This document shows, one piece after another, positions 39,723 through 50,936 of a DNA stretch of 64,000 nucleotides. The position numbers and the translations under genes were made by a program. The notes under the pieces are model-generated. The model ran no database searches and had not been told where the DNA came from. It worked only from the letters and a program-made list of their open reading frames with translations. The first letter of the stretch is position 1, and every line of letters starts with the position of its first letter. The DNA comes from an uncultured Pelagibacteraceae bacterium. GTDB lineage: Bacteria > Pseudomonadota > Alphaproteobacteria > Pelagibacterales > Pelagibacteraceae. The stretch covers positions 62,001 to 126,000 of the forward strand of contig CACDZM010000003.1 of the NCBI GenBank assembly GCA_902557215.1, in the 5' to 3' direction.

Positions 39723-40667
39723 TTAATGAGATAAAAACTTCTCAGCCTCTAGCGCTGCCATACACCCCATACCAGCAGCGGTAACTGCTTGCCTAAATGT
39801 TTTATCTTTTACATCTCCAGCCGCATAAACACCTGGTATATTGGTTTCTGTAGAGTCTGGTTTTGTTATTAAATAACCTTCTTTGTCCATATTAAGTTGA
39901 TCTTTAAATAACTGAGTTGCAGGGTCATGACCAATAGCAATGAATACACCATCTAATTTTATTTCATCAATTTTATTTGTTTTTACATTTTTAACTTTGA
40001 TGCCCTTAACGTTTTTCGGATCTTTGTCTCCAATTACATCCTCAACGACAGTATCCCAGATAATTTCAATTTTTTTATTTTCCATAAGTTTTTTTTGAAG
40101 CATTTTTTCAGCTCTTAAACTATCTCTTCTATGAATTAATTTTACTTTCGATGCAAATTTAGTAAGAAACATTGCTTCTTCAACAGCAGCATTACCCCCA
40201 CCTACAACAGCAACTTCTTTATCTTTGAAGAAAAAACCATCACATGTTGCACACGCTGAAACACCAAATCCTCTAAAATCTTGTTCAGATTTAATATTTA
40301 ACCATCTAGCCTGGGCTCCTGTAGAAATAATTATACTATCAGCAGTATATTTTTGACCAGTGTCACCGACAGCTTCAAAAGGTGATGTTTTTAAATTTAC
40401 TGAACTTATGTGATCTTGAATCATTTCTGTTCCAACTGCTTTTGCCTGTTCTTTCATTTGATCCATAAGCCACGGACCTTGAATCACATCAGCAAATCCA
40501 GGAAAATTTTCAACATCCGTTGTTGTGGTCAATTGACCTCCAGGCTCCGATCCATAAACTAAAATTGGATTTAACATTGCTCTAGCGGCATAAACTGCAG
40601 CTGTATATCCAGCAGGACCGGATCCAATTATTAACACTTTTGTGTGTTTAGTTGGATTTTGATTCAT
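39723..40667 (-). CDS. trxB: Thioredoxin reductase
   Basis: NADPH-dependent flavoprotein that reduces thioredoxin. The 314-residue protein has FAD motif IIGSGPAGYTAAVYAARA, the redox disulfide CATC at residues 139-142, NADPH motif VVGGGNAAVEEA with the HRRDSLRAEK phosphate-binding segment, and C-terminal GVYAAGDVKDKTFRQAVTA. It is divergent from the ELM1-like gene with 21 nt between starts. Confidence 0.96.
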   Translation of the reverse strand: MNQNPTKHTKVLIIGSGPAGYTAAVYAARAMLNPILVYGSEPGGQLTTTTDVENFPGFADVIQGPWLMDQMKEQAKAVGTEMIQDHISSVNLKTSPFEAVGDTGQKYTADSIIISTGAQARWLNIKSEQDFRGFGVSACATCDGFFFKDKEVAVVGGGNAAVEEAMFLTKFASKVKLIHRRDSLRAEKMLQKKLMENKKIEIIWDTVVEDVIGDKDPKNVKGIKVKNVKTNKIDEIKLDGVFIAIGHDPATQLFKDQLNMDKEGYLITKPDSTETNIPGVYAAGDVKDKTFRQAVTAAGMGCMAALEAEKFLSH

Positions 40668-40688
40668 ATGAGAGCTATATAGTGATTA

Positions 40689-41639
40689 ATGACTAAATTA
40701 AAAGGTTTATTATTGACCGAGGGAATGCATGGCATGATTAGCCAAGTCGAAGGGCTTGCGAAAGCTCTCAATCTTGAATTTATACACGAGAAAATTGAGC
40801 TAAACAGTTTTTGGAAAATGATTCCTCCAAAATTAACCCCTGTAAAAAATTTTGTTTTTAAAAATGATATTTCAAAGAAATTTAATATAGTAATTTCATG
40901 TGGAAGAAAAAGTGTAATTCCATCAATTTTTTTAAAAAATAAATTTGGAAATAAAATAATGAATATTCATATTCAGAATCCAAAAGTATCATTAAATAAT
41001 TTTGATTATGTCGTAGCACCAGAGCATGATGGTCTTGAGGGTATAAATGTTTTAAAAAGTAAAGGTGCAATTCATTATCTTACTGAAGCAGAATTATTAG
41101 AAAATACTAATTATCTTAAACCCAGAATTAAAAAAAAAAAAGTTATAGTTTTTATTGCTGGAGGTCCTAATAAATATTACGATTTTAACGATGAAATAAT
41201 TGAAAAAATTTTTATTAAAACTAAAAAAAATTTTATCAACCAGGGTTATCAACTTATTTTTATACCTTCAATGAGAACACCAAGAGGAACAGTAGATAAT
41301 GCACAAGACTTTTTTGATGATGATCAGATTATAATTTCAGATATTGATAAAAAAGCTTATTTGTCAGCACTAAGTTTAGCTGATCATATTATTGTAACAT
41401 GTGACTCCACTTCCATGATTTCAGAGGCAGCAATGACAGGAAAACCTATATATGTTGCTCAAATGCCAACTATAAAAAAAAATATACGTTTTCAAAAATT
41501 TTTTGAGCTTTTTAAATCATTAGATATAATTAAAAACCTAGAGGACAAGGTAGAAGAGTGGAATTATAAAAAACTTAATGAAACGCATAGAATATCGGGA
41601 TATATAGAGAAACAATTTAAAGATTATGACTTTTCTTAA
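40689..41639 (+). CDS. ELM1-family (DUF1022) glycosyltransferase-like protein
   Basis: 316-residue protein of the family that includes plant mitochondrial fission factor ELM1 and many alphaproteobacterial proteins of unproven role. The family pattern is visible: LTEGMHGMISQVEGLAKALN, SCGRKSVIPSIFLKN, HIQNPKV, VVAPEHDGL, and SADH-like ...VTCDSTSMISEAAMTGKPIY, the last resembling the nucleotide-sugar site of GT-B glycosyltransferases. Its end overlaps the 2OG-Fe(II) oxygenase start by 14 nt. Confidence 0.78.
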   Translation: MTKLKGLLLTEGMHGMISQVEGLAKALNLEFIHEKIELNSFWKMIPPKLTPVKNFVFKNDISKKFNIVISCGRKSVIPSIFLKNKFGNKIMNIHIQNPKVSLNNFDYVVAPEHDGLEGINVLKSKGAIHYLTEAELLENTNYLKPRIKKKKVIVFIAGGPNKYYDFNDEIIEKIFIKTKKNFINQGYQLIFIPSMRTPRGTVDNAQDFFDDDQIIISDIDKKAYLSALSLADHIIVTCDSTSMISEAAMTGKPIYVAQMPTIKKNIRFQKFFELFKSLDIIKNLEDKVEEWNYKKLNETHRISGYIEKQFKDYDFS

Positions 41640-42288
41640 TTCTATATTAAAAAATTCAAAAAAGTATGAATTTCCATTCAATCACTGGGAATACAACAAC
41701 GCTTTAAGCGAAGAGGCAATTAAGGAAATTGAAGGCGCAGATATTCCTGATGTAAGCAAGCATAACCTTAATTACGATGGTACAAGGGCAATAGATGGTG
41801 GTGCTGCAGAATTTAGGGAAGGTATAGCTTCGGGCGGTAAGGCAATAAAATTTAGATGTTTTGTTACAAAAGAAAATGCATCACATTTTCCAAATTTAGT
41901 AAAATTCATTAATGAACTTCAATCTAAAGAAACATGTGAAACTATATCAAAAATGATTGACAAAGATTTATCTGGTTCATATGTAAGACTTGAAGTTATA
42001 TGTGATCGTGAAGGTTTTTGGTTAAAGCCACATTGTGATATTAAGGAAAAATTAATGTCAGGACTTATTTTTGTGAACAATGCAAATGAGTCAGAGGATT
42101 TAGGGACTGATTTTTACAATGAAAAACTAGAAAAAGTTAAGACCGTTCCATACAAGCATAATTACGGTTACTTATTTACAAGCGGTCCAAATACATGGCA
42201 CGGTATGGAAAAGAAAAAAATTATTAAAGAAAGAAGATGTATTCAAGTTAACTATGTCACATTTAAGACTGATTGGAAAGTTGACTAA
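41626..42288 (+). CDS. 2OG-Fe(II) oxygenase superfamily protein
   Basis: 220-residue protein with a double-stranded beta-helix pattern: an HxD pair in [12 protein letters not shown], a distal His in GPNTWHGME, and a following Arg in RRCIQVNYV that would hold 2-oxoglutarate. The substrate is unknown. The overlap with the ELM1-like gene suggests they act on a common surface glycan or lipid, which is inference. It ends in a CTAA shared with convergent carB. Confidence 0.75.
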   Translation: MTFLNSILKNSKKYEFPFNHWEYNNALSEEAIKEIEGADIPDVSKHNLNYDGTRAIDGGAAEFREGIASGGKAIKFRCFVTKENASHFPNLVKFINELQSKETCETISKMIDKDLSGSYVRLEVICDREGFWLKPHCDIKEKLMSGLIFVNNANESEDLGTDFYNEKLEKVKTVPYKHNYGYLFTSGPNTWHGMEKKKIIKERRCIQVNYVTFKTDWKVD

Positions 42289-45200
42289 ACGTTTTGCAGC
42301 GATGTAACTTCTAATTTTTTTGTTTTAAGGGATTTAATACCCTCAATACACGCTAGGGCAGTTGACATATTTGTGCAGTAAGGCACTTTATTTTTAAGTG
42401 TCGCTCTTCTTAAAGCAATGGCATCATTTAATCTGTGCTCTGTATTGCCGCCACCAGTATTAATAACTAAGGCTATTTTTTTTGAGTCTAGAATATCAAC
42501 TATGTGAGGTGATCCGCTACTTACTTTATTTATAATTTCACACTTCATGCCATGTTTTTGGATATATTCAGCAGTTCCTTTTGTTGCAGATAAAGCAAAT
42601 TCTAGCTTAATAAGCTCTTTTGCAAGTACAATACCCTCATCTTTGTGAGAATTTTTTAATGACAAAAAAGCTAGTCCTTTAGTAGGCAATGAATTAGAGG
42701 ATGCTATTTGGCTTTTTGCATATGCCATTCCAAAATTTTTGTCAAATCCCATTACTTCTCCAGTTGATTTCATTTCTGGACCTAATAATAAGTCACTTTT
42801 AGGAAATTTATTAAACGGAAAAACTGCCTCCTTTACTGCAAACATACCTTTAGATCTATCTTTCAAATTAAATTTTGAGAGTTTCTCACCAGCCATAACT
42901 CTCGAGGCTATTTTTGCTAACGGTAGTCCTTTTGCTTTTGATACAAAAGGAACTGTACGGCTTGCTCTTGGGTTCACTTCAATTACAAAAATTTCATCTT
43001 TTTTAATTGCAAATTGAACATTCATGAAACCTTTCACTTTTAAAGCTAGAGCTAAACTTTTTGTTTGTCTTTCTATTTCTTTGATTAAAAAGGGTTTGAT
43101 GGAAATAGGAGGCAGGCTACAAGCAGAGTCCCCAGAATGAATTCCTGCTTCCTCGATATGTTGCATGATCCCCGCAACATGTACTTGTTTACCATCGGAT
43201 ATAGCATCCACATCAACTTCCATTGCATGATCTATGAATTTATCAATAAGAATTGGGTTTTTTTCAGCAGCTTTAAAAGCCTCCTCCACAAAATTTTTCA
43301 ACTGACTTTTCTCGTAAACAATTTCCATCGCTCTTCCTCCCAGAACATAAGAAGGTCTTACCATTAAAGGTAATCCTATTTTCTCAGATATTTCAATTGC
43401 TTGTTTAAAAGTTTTAGCAATTCCGCTTTTAGCCTGGTTTAAATTTAATTTTTCTAATAGGTTTCTGAATCTGTCTCTATCTTCTGCTAGATCAATAGAT
43501 GAGTATTGAGTTCCTAAAATAGGAAGGTTATTATCATATAAAAATTTGGCTAATTTGATCGGAGTTTGACCACCAAACTGAGTGATGATACCAACTAAAT
43601 TACCTTTATCTTTTTCCCTGTTAATAATATTAAAAACATATTCCTCTTTTAAAGGTTCAAAATATAATCTATCACTAGTGTCATAATCTGTTGAGACTGT
43701 TTCAGGATTACAGTTTATCATAACAGTCTCAAAACCTACTGATTTTAGTGCGAAACTAGCCTGACAACAACAATAATCAAATTCTATTCCTTGTCCTATT
43801 CTGTTAGGCCCTCCTCCTAAAATAATAATCTTTTTTTTAGCAGACGGATCAGCTTCACACTCTGAATTTATTGAGAAATTTCTCTGATATGTTGAGTACA
43901 TATATGGTGTAAAAGATTTAAATTCTGCTGCACATGTATCAACTTTTTTGAATACTGGTAGAATTTTAAGTGCAGTTCTTTTTTTTCTCACGATATTTTC
44001 AGATAAATTTGAAAGCTCAGAAAGTTTTTTATCTGAAAAACCCATTGATTTAATTTGATTAAAATCATTAAAATTTTTAGGTAATCCATTATTCTTAATC
44101 TTAATTTCATTATCTATTATTTCTTTAATTTGGTTTAAGAACCACGGATCAATTTTTGACAAATTATTGATTTTTTTTAGTTTTATTTTTTTTCTTATTG
44201 CTTCAGCAATAAGCAAGATCTTATTAGGAATATTATCTTTGAGTTTTTTTTCAATTTGTTTTTTGTTTAAATTAAATATCCTGTCTAATCCTGAAAAACC
44301 AGTTTCAAGAGATACTAATGCTTTTTGAAGAGACTCTTTAAAATTTCTTCCAATAGCCATTGCTTCCCCAACAGATTTCATTGACGTGCCTAGAACTTCA
44401 GGAGAAGTCGAAAATTTTTCAAAAGTAAATCTTGGAATTTTTGTTACAACATAATCTATGGTTGGCTCAAATGATGCTGGAGTAATTTTGGTAATTTCAT
44501 TTTTTAATTCATCTAATGTATAACCAACAGCGAGTTTTGCAGCAACTTTTGCAATAGGAAACCCAGTTGCTTTTGATGCAAGAGCAGATGATCTTGATAC
44601 TCTGGGATTCATCTCGATTATAACCATTCGTCCATTTTTAGGATTAATTGCAAATTGAACATTTGAACCACCTGTTTCAACTCCAATTTTTCTTAAACAT
44701 GCAATAGAAGCATTTCGCATTACTTGATATTCCTTATCAGTTAATGTGAGCGCAGGAGCAACTGTCACTGAGTCTCCAGTATGTATTCCCATTGGGTCCA
44801 CATTTTCTATTGAACAAATAATTATACAATTATCTTTTTTATCTCTTACGACTTCCATTTCAAATTCTTTCCAGCCCTCTAAACATTCTTCTACAAGAAC
44901 TTGGTTCACAGGAGACTCATGCAAACCGTTTTTGATAATTTTAAAGTAGTCCTTTTTATTTTTTGCTATTCCCCCTCCCAAACCTCCAAGTGTAAAAGCC
45001 GGTCTAATTATTGTAGGTAAACCTATTTTCTTTAAAACTTTTGACGCTTGTTTTATATTGTTTACAATTTCAGATTTAGGAAGATCTAAACCAATATTAA
45101 TCATATTTTTCCTAAACCTCTTTCTATCTTCTGCATTTGCAATAGCATTTGAATTTGCACCAATTAATTCAATTTTATGTTTTTTTAAAATTCCTTTTTT

Positions 45201-45509
45201 CTCAGCCTCCATTGCAATGTTAAGGGCAGTTTGACCACCCATAGTTGGAAGAATTGCATTTGGTTTTTCTTTTTTGAGAATTTTTTCTAAAACCTCTAGA
45301 GTAATAGGCTCAATATAGGTTTTATCAGCAACATCTGGATCTGTCATAATTGTTGCTGGATTTGAGTTAATTAAAACAACTTTATAACCTTCATCTTTTA
45401 ATGCCTTACAAGCCTGAGTACCAGAATAATCAAATTCGCAGGCTTGACCAATAATAATTGGACCCGCACCCACAACTAATATTTTCTTAAGATCTTTTCT
45501 TTTTGGCAT
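42285..45509 (-). CDS. carB: Carbamoyl-phosphate synthase large subunit
   Basis: Makes carbamoyl phosphate for arginine and pyrimidines. The 1074-residue protein has two ATP-grasp halves, each opening with an [20 protein letters not shown]-type motif (the second near residue 570, [20 protein letters not shown]). It ends in an MGS-like regulatory domain ([32 protein letters not shown]). Its start overlaps carA by 23 nt. Confidence 0.97.
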   Translation of the reverse strand: MPKRKDLKKILVVGAGPIIIGQACEFDYSGTQACKALKDEGYKVVLINSNPATIMTDPDVADKTYIEPITLEVLEKILKKEKPNAILPTMGGQTALNIAMEAEKKGILKKHKIELIGANSNAIANAEDRKRFRKNMINIGLDLPKSEIVNNIKQASKVLKKIGLPTIIRPAFTLGGLGGGIAKNKKDYFKIIKNGLHESPVNQVLVEECLEGWKEFEMEVVRDKKDNCIIICSIENVDPMGIHTGDSVTVAPALTLTDKEYQVMRNASIACLRKIGVETGGSNVQFAINPKNGRMVIIEMNPRVSRSSALASKATGFPIAKVAAKLAVGYTLDELKNEITKITPASFEPTIDYVVTKIPRFTFEKFSTSPEVLGTSMKSVGEAMAIGRNFKESLQKALVSLETGFSGLDRIFNLNKKQIEKKLKDNIPNKILLIAEAIRKKIKLKKINNLSKIDPWFLNQIKEIIDNEIKIKNNGLPKNFNDFNQIKSMGFSDKKLSELSNLSENIVRKKRTALKILPVFKKVDTCAAEFKSFTPYMYSTYQRNFSINSECEADPSAKKKIIILGGGPNRIGQGIEFDYCCCQASFALKSVGFETVMINCNPETVSTDYDTSDRLYFEPLKEEYVFNIINREKDKGNLVGIITQFGGQTPIKLAKFLYDNNLPILGTQYSSIDLAEDRDRFRNLLEKLNLNQAKSGIAKTFKQAIEISEKIGLPLMVRPSYVLGGRAMEIVYEKSQLKNFVEEAFKAAEKNPILIDKFIDHAMEVDVDAISDGKQVHVAGIMQHIEEAGIHSGDSACSLPPISIKPFLIKEIERQTKSLALALKVKGFMNVQFAIKKDEIFVIEVNPRASRTVPFVSKAKGLPLAKIASRVMAGEKLSKFNLKDRSKGMFAVKEAVFPFNKFPKSDLLLGPEMKSTGEVMGFDKNFGMAYAKSQIASSNSLPTKGLAFLSLKNSHKDEGIVLAKELIKLEFALSATKGTAEYIQKHGMKCEIINKVSSGSPHIVDILDSKKIALVINTGGGNTEHRLNDAIALRRATLKNKVPYCTNMSTALACIEGIKSLKTKKLEVTSLQNV

Positions 45510-46680
45510 TCTTTCTCATGTTGTTAATAAATTCTTGAAATAAATAAACACTATCTTGTGGTCCTGGGTTTGATTCAGGATGATACTGAACTGAGAACAC
45601 AGGTTTATTCTTTAATCTTATTCCCTCTATACTCTTATCGAACAAAGATATATGTGTAATCTTAATATTTTTTGGTAAATTTTCTTTAACAACTTCAAAG
45701 CCATGATTTTGACTAGTAATTTCTACATTTTTATTAATTAAATTTTTAACAGGATGATTTGCTCCTCTATGTCCTAATTTCATTTTCTTTGTTTTACCTC
45801 CTAATGAAAGTGCAAGTATTTGATGACCTAGACAAATACCAAATAAAGGCATTTTCTTTTGAATAAGATTTTGAATAACTTGAATAGCATATCTTCCTGT
45901 TGCTGCTGGATCGCCTGGTCCATTAGATAAAAAGACACCATTAGGTTTAAGAGCCAAAATTCTTTCTGCAGATGTTTTACAAGGAACTACTGTAACTTTA
46001 CAATTGAAATCAGAAAAATATCTTAAAATATTTTTTTTTATTCCATAGTCTATTGCTACTACATGAAATGAATTTCTATTATTTTTTCTATAACCGTGTT
46101 CTTTTTTCCAAGTTCTAAGTCCCTTCCAAATATAATTTTTTTGTGTAGTGACTTTTTCTGCGAGATCTAAATTTTTTAATCCACTCCATTTTATTGTAGA
46201 GTTAGTAAGTTTATTAATGTTAAATTTACCTTTCTTTGAGTAAGCAATGGTTCCTTTTGGGGCACCTTTATCTCTGATGAAATTCGTTAAACTCCTTGTA
46301 TCAAGTCCAGTAATTCCAACTATCTTGTTTTTTTTTAACCAAGCATCTAAGTGTTGAAAGGATCTATAGTTTGATGGTGAGGTAATTTCAGAGTTAAAAA
46401 TTACTCCTTTTGTCCATATTTTATCAGCCTCAAAATCTTCTTTGTTGGTTCCCACATTTCCAATATGAGGAAAGGTGAAGTTAATTATTTGCCCTGCGTA
46501 AGAAGGATCAGACATTATCTCTTGGTATCCTGTTAACGAAGTATTAAAACAAACTTCGCCAGTTGCTTCTCCTTGGTATCCAATACCAATTCCCTTAAAT
46601 AATCTTTTATTTTCAAGAACTAAAATACCTGTATAATTTTGTGAATTTTTAAAGTGATTTTTTTTTACTTTTTTGATCAA
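45487..46680 (-). CDS. carA: Carbamoyl-phosphate synthase small subunit
   Basis: Glutaminase subunit supplying ammonia to CarB. The 397-residue protein has the N-terminal CPSase domain ([20 protein letters not shown]) and the class I glutaminase domain: nucleophile in [16 protein letters not shown], and HPESNPGP near the end. It appears to start with TTG at 46680; no in-frame ATG exists before the conserved [10 protein letters not shown] promoter lies directly upstream. Confidence 0.96.
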   Translation of the reverse strand: MIKKVKKNHFKNSQNYTGILVLENKRLFKGIGIGYQGEATGEVCFNTSLTGYQEIMSDPSYAGQIINFTFPHIGNVGTNKEDFEADKIWTKGVIFNSEITSPSNYRSFQHLDAWLKKNKIVGITGLDTRSLTNFIRDKGAPKGTIAYSKKGKFNINKLTNSTIKWSGLKNLDLAEKVTTQKNYIWKGLRTWKKEHGYRKNNRNSFHVVAIDYGIKKNILRYFSDFNCKVTVVPCKTSAERILALKPNGVFLSNGPGDPAATGRYAIQVIQNLIQKKMPLFGICLGHQILALSLGGKTKKMKLGHRGANHPVKNLINKNVEITSQNHGFEVVKENLPKNIKITHISLFDKSIEGIRLKNKPVFSVQYHPESNPGPQDSVYLFQEFINNMRKNAKKKRS

Positions 46681-46701
46681 TTACAACTCATAAGTTAAAG
46701 G

Positions 46702-46730
46702 TCTATACAATAATTGATTTATTATCGCAA
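46702..46730 (-). promoter_or_regulatory. carAB promoter
   Basis: On the minus strand a -35 TTGCGA (46725-46730) and a -10 TATAGA (46702-46707) are separated by exactly 17 nt. Transcription would begin roughly 15 nt before the TTG start of carA, leaving almost no leader, so no attenuator or riboswitch fits there. Confidence 0.6.
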
Positions 46731-46744
46731 CAGAGATGTATTAT

Positions 46745-46766
46745 AAAATTGTAAAAAAACAATTTT
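46745..46766. repeat. 8-bp inverted repeat in the carA/yqeY gap
   Basis: AAAATTGT (46745-46752) and ACAATTTT (46759-46766) form a perfect 8-bp stem with a six-A loop, followed by T bases. It lies between divergent promoters, so it is unlikely to terminate either gene; it may be an operator or chance in AT-rich DNA. Confidence 0.4.
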
Positions 46767-46805
46767 TCTTTTGAAGAATTTTATCTTTAAAGTAGATTAA
46801 AAACT

Positions 46806-47267
46806 ATGTCATTAAAAGTAACGATAGAAACAGAATATAAAAATGCGCTTAAATCTCAAGACAAGAATAAAATATCAACTTATAGGTTAATTTTATCATC
46901 AATCAAGGATCTTGATATAATAAATCGATCTGGTCCTAACAAAAAAGAGACAGATGACGAGGACATAAAAAAATTATTAAAAAAAATGATGAAACAAAGA
47001 GCCGAATCAATTGAAATTTATAAGAAAAATAATAGATCCGATTTATTAGAGATTGAGCAGAATGAATTTAATATTCTATCAAGTTTTCTTCCAAAACAAC
47101 TTAATGAAGAAGACACTAAAAAAATATGTGAGAAAATTATTTCTAAGGTAGGCGCAAACTCTATTAAAGATATGGGAAAAGTAATGGGAGAACTAAAAAA
47201 ACAACATGCGGATGAAATTGATTTTTCAAAAGCTGGAACTTTATTAAAAGAATTGTTAAATAAATAA
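46806..47267 (+). CDS. yqeY: GatB/YqeY-domain protein
   Basis: 153-residue all-helical YqeY protein, sharing the tail domain of GatB amidotransferase, which binds tRNA. Seen motifs are YKNALKSQDKNKISTYRLIL, KMMKQRAESIEIYKKNNR, and the C-terminal GANSIKDMGKVMGELKKQH. Its TAA overlaps the ATG of dnaG. The yqeY-dnaG-rpoD order matches the macromolecular synthesis region of many Proteobacteria. Confidence 0.9.
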   Translation: MSLKVTIETEYKNALKSQDKNKISTYRLILSSIKDLDIINRSGPNKKETDDEDIKKLLKKMMKQRAESIEIYKKNNRSDLLEIEQNEFNILSSFLPKQLNEEDTKKICEKIISKVGANSIKDMGKVMGELKKQHADEIDFSKAGTLLKELLNK

Positions 47268-49042
47268 TGAAATACCCAAAAGAATATTTAGATGAAATTA
47301 AAACACGTTTAAAAGTTTCTAGTGTTGTTTCAAAAGTTGTAGCTTTAAAAAAAAGGGGAAAAGAGTTCGTTGGACTTTCACCCTTTAAAAATGAAAAAAC
47401 ACCGTCTTTCACCGTAAATGATGAAAAAGAATTTTTTCATTGTTTTGCAACTTCTGAGCATGGAAATATTTTTGATTTTGTCATGAAAACTCAAAATTTA
47501 AGATTTGGAGAAGCAGTAAAATATCTTGCTAATATTGCTGGAATGCAACCTTATCTGTTTACAAAACAAGATGAAGAAAGAGAAAAAAAATTGAAAGAAT
47601 ATTTATTAATTTATAGTAAGTATGTTGATTTTTACCATAATGGATTATTAAAAAATGAAAAATACTCAAACGCCAGAGAATATCTTAAAAATAGATCATT
47701 AGGCAAAGGTGAAGTTAAAAAATTTAAAATTGGTTTTATTGAAAAAAATCCAGGTTTTTTTGAAAAACTAAAACAAGAATTTAGTGAAAAAACATTGTTA
47801 GAAAGTGGTCTATTTTATTTTGATGAAAAGAAAAATACATATGTTGAAAGATTTAGAGGAAGATTAATATTTCCAATAAATAATATTTCTGGTCAACCAA
47901 TTGCTTTAGGTGGAAGAATAATTGAAAGTTTGGATTATTTGGCAAAATATATTAATTCACCTGAGACTACTTTTTTTAAAAAGGGTTCTAATCTCTATAA
48001 TTTAGATTTAGCTAGAAAATTATCTAATAAGTTAGATCATATTTTTTTAGTAGAGGGATATATGGATGTAGTTGGATTAAGTAAAAATGGAATTGAAAAT
48101 GCTGTTGCAAATCTTGGTACTTCTCTAACTGATAAACAAATTTTAACGCTAAATCAGTTTTTTGATGATATAATAATTTGTTTTGATGGCGACGAAAGTG
48201 GATATAAAGCTGCTTTGCGTGCTGCAGAAAACTCTATTAGAGAATTAAAACCTGAGAAACAAATATCTTTTTTATTTTTACCCAACAAAGAAGATCCAGA
48301 TAGCTTTGTTAATAAGAATGGCAAAAATTATTTCTTAGAATTTTCTAAAAAAAGTAAATTATCTATTCATCAATTTATTTTTAGTCATTATAAAAAACAA
48401 ACTGGAGATGACCCTTCTTCATTAGCGTTGTTTGAGAAAAAACTTAGATCTATAGCAAATACGATTAAGGATAGTTTTATTAAAAAATATGTTCTTGAGT
48501 ATTTTTTAGAAAAAATTGCTGAGTTAACACCACACTCTAATTTATATAAAAAAAAGTTTTATGTTAAAAAAGCAACACCATTAGAAATTACTAAAAAACA
48601 TTTTAATGAGAGTCAATCATTAACAGGTGTTGAACTTAAGGAATTTTCTTTATTATATTTAATAATGAATAATCTCGATCTATTACAATCAAATATATTT
48701 TTAATCGAAAATATAAAGTTATTTACTGAGATAAACAGAAAAATCTTAAAAGCAATTATTCTAAAATTAAAATCTGGGGGAAAGATATCTATTAATGATT
48801 TACATTTAGATCAGCAACTTTTAGACAAAATTAATAAATTTGCTCCAATAAAATATATTTTAAATTCCAAGTCTAAAAATGATCACCAAATTTTCGAGTT
48901 TTTAGAGGATATTAAAAGAGACCTTGTTAACTATGACTTAGAATTTAGAATCCAGGAATTAGAATCGAAGTTTTCTGAGGATATGAGTGAAGCAACATTT
49001 AATGAGCTAAAAGAGCTCAAAAAAGAGAAAAATATCAATTAA
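47267..49042 (+). CDS. dnaG: DNA primase
   Basis: Synthesises RNA primers at the replication fork. The 591-residue protein has the N-terminal CHC2-like domain (GLSPFKNEKTPSFTV), a TOPRIM core (FLVEGYMDVVGLSKNG; IICFDGDESGYKAA) and a C-terminal helicase-interaction region. Three of four zinc ligands are replaced (S38, K41, T62; only C59 remains), a state I recall as usual in alphaproteobacterial primases. It is followed by rpoD after 66 nt. Confidence 0.95.
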   Translation: MKYPKEYLDEIKTRLKVSSVVSKVVALKKRGKEFVGLSPFKNEKTPSFTVNDEKEFFHCFATSEHGNIFDFVMKTQNLRFGEAVKYLANIAGMQPYLFTKQDEEREKKLKEYLLIYSKYVDFYHNGLLKNEKYSNAREYLKNRSLGKGEVKKFKIGFIEKNPGFFEKLKQEFSEKTLLESGLFYFDEKKNTYVERFRGRLIFPINNISGQPIALGGRIIESLDYLAKYINSPETTFFKKGSNLYNLDLARKLSNKLDHIFLVEGYMDVVGLSKNGIENAVANLGTSLTDKQILTLNQFFDDIIICFDGDESGYKAALRAAENSIRELKPEKQISFLFLPNKEDPDSFVNKNGKNYFLEFSKKSKLSIHQFIFSHYKKQTGDDPSSLALFEKKLRSIANTIKDSFIKKYVLEYFLEKIAELTPHSNLYKKKFYVKKATPLEITKKHFNESQSLTGVELKEFSLLYLIMNNLDLLQSNIFLIENIKLFTEINRKILKAIILKLKSGGKISINDLHLDQQLLDKINKFAPIKYILNSKSKNDHQIFEFLEDIKRDLVNYDLEFRIQELESKFSEDMSEATFNELKELKKEKNIN

Positions 49043-49108
49043 TTTTTAAAAATTAGTAATGGATTTTTGTAGATTTGATATTATATAAGACTTCCTAACA
49101 ATATTGCT

Positions 49109-50926
49109 GTGGAAAGAATTATTACAAAATCATTTGCTAGATTGATGGGTCGTGGCACTCATAGAGGTTTTATTACCTATGAGGAGTTAAGTAAATCGCT
49201 TGGCAAAAGGAATCTGTCTGATGAAAATTTGGCTCAAGCCTTCATTCATATTCTCGATGAAAAAGTTACATTAGTAGAAAAAAAATCTGATTTTAAAGCC
49301 TTAAGAAAAAAAGAAAACTCTGCAAAGGAGGAAGGTAAAACAATTGATAAAAGCGATGATCCTATCAGAATGTATTTACGAGAAATGGGAGGTGTTGAGT
49401 TACTTTCCCGAGAGGGGGAAATTGCAATCGCAAAAAGAATTGAAGCTGGAAAAGATATAATGTTAATAGCTTTATCCCAAAGTCCAATAACAGCCCAACA
49501 ATTTTTTGAGTGGAATGAAAAATTACAAAAAGACGAAATTTTAGTCAGAGAAATAATTGATATCGATACTAATTACATGGAAGACGAGTCAACTGGACAA
49601 AGTGCAAAACAAAAAAATTCAGGTGATGATGATAATGCTAGTGACGATACAGATGAGGATTTTAATCCTACTCTTGCTGCAATGGAAACAGAAATAAAGC
49701 CAAAAGTTTTAAAAACTGTAAATACTTTGAATAAAGAATATAATAAATTAATTAAATACCAAAAAGAGAAACTAGATTGTCTTTTAAACTCTAAAAATTT
49801 TTCATCATCAAAAGAGAGAACTTACGAAAAAATTATTAATGATATATTGGAAAATATCAAAACCTTACAACTCTCTCCGTCAGTTCTAGAAGATCTAGTA
49901 CAGAAACACTATTCTGAAAATAAAAAGATTATCTCTTTAGAGGGAAATTTACTGAGATTAGCAATGGACCAAAAAATTTCTAGAAATGAGTTCATAAAAT
50001 TTTATATAGGAAATGAAATAAATCCAAATTTAAAAAAATTCTTAGATACAAATCAAGATTGGAAGAAGTTTTTTGCTAAAAACAAAAATGAATTTATGAA
50101 CATTAGAGAAAGATTAATAGAGATTAGTCATAAACTTGGAATCTCAGTAACAGACTATAAAAAATTAGTGAGCAGAATACAAAAAGGAGAAAAAGAGTCA
50201 CGTATAGCAAAGAAGGAAATGGTTGAAGCTAATTTAAGGCTAGTTATTTCCATAGCAAAAAAATATACAAACAGGGGTCTACAGTTTTTGGATTTAATTC
50301 AAGAGGGAAATATAGGTCTAATGAAAGCGGTTGATAAATTTGAGTACCGTAGAGGTTACAAATTCTCAACGTATGCAACTTGGTGGATTAGACAAGCTAT
50401 TACCAGATCTATAGCTGATCAAGCGAGAACAATAAGAATTCCTGTTCACATGATCGAAACAATTAATAAAATTGTTAGAACACAAAGATTAATTTTAAGT
50501 GAGTTTGGCAGAGAAGCCACTCCAGAAGAATTAGCAAAAAAACTTAGAATGCCACTTGATAAAGTAAGAAAGGTTTTGAAAATATCAAAAGAACCAGTTT
50601 CATTAGAAAAACCAGTTGGAGACGAGGAAGATAGTAGTTTAGGTGATTTTATTGAAGACACTAAAGCTTTAGCTCCATTGGAGCAAGCGATCAAATCAAA
50701 TCTTGGTGAAGCTACAACAAAAATTTTATCAACTCTCACACCAAGAGAAGAAAGGGTTTTAAGAATGAGATTTGGTGTAGGTATGAACACTGATCATACC
50801 CTAGAAGAGGTAGGGCTTCAGTTTTCTGTAACCAGAGAACGTATAAGACAAATTGAGGCTAAAGCTTTAAGAAAATTAAAACACCCAAGCAGATCAAAAC
50901 AGTTAAAAAGCTTTTTAGAGAGTTGA
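49109..50926 (+). CDS. rpoD: RNA polymerase primary sigma factor RpoD
   Basis: Housekeeping sigma-70. The 605-residue protein starts with GTG at 49109; the residues right after it already match region 1.1 ([10 protein letters not shown]). Region 1.2 ([22 protein letters not shown]), an acidic non-conserved insert, region 2 ([36 protein letters not shown]), region 3 and region 4.2 ([18 protein letters not shown]) follow in order. An AT-rich -10-like TATATAAG lies about 25 nt upstream. Confidence 0.97.
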   Translation: MERIITKSFARLMGRGTHRGFITYEELSKSLGKRNLSDENLAQAFIHILDEKVTLVEKKSDFKALRKKENSAKEEGKTIDKSDDPIRMYLREMGGVELLSREGEIAIAKRIEAGKDIMLIALSQSPITAQQFFEWNEKLQKDEILVREIIDIDTNYMEDESTGQSAKQKNSGDDDNASDDTDEDFNPTLAAMETEIKPKVLKTVNTLNKEYNKLIKYQKEKLDCLLNSKNFSSSKERTYEKIINDILENIKTLQLSPSVLEDLVQKHYSENKKIISLEGNLLRLAMDQKISRNEFIKFYIGNEINPNLKKFLDTNQDWKKFFAKNKNEFMNIRERLIEISHKLGISVTDYKKLVSRIQKGEKESRIAKKEMVEANLRLVISIAKKYTNRGLQFLDLIQEGNIGLMKAVDKFEYRRGYKFSTYATWWIRQAITRSIADQARTIRIPVHMIETINKIVRTQRLILSEFGREATPEELAKKLRMPLDKVRKVLKISKEPVSLEKPVGDEEDSSLGDFIEDTKALAPLEQAIKSNLGEATTKILSTLTPREERVLRMRFGVGMNTDHTLEEVGLQFSVTRERIRQIEAKALRKLKHPSRSKQLKSFLES

Positions 50927-50936
50927 TGCTTTTTAA

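Noticed and set aside
47267-49042. DnaG primase lacks three of four zinc-finger ligands
   Set aside because: The GLSPFK...HCFA-type sequence is, as far as I recall, the usual alphaproteobacterial form, so it is not a novelty of this genome.
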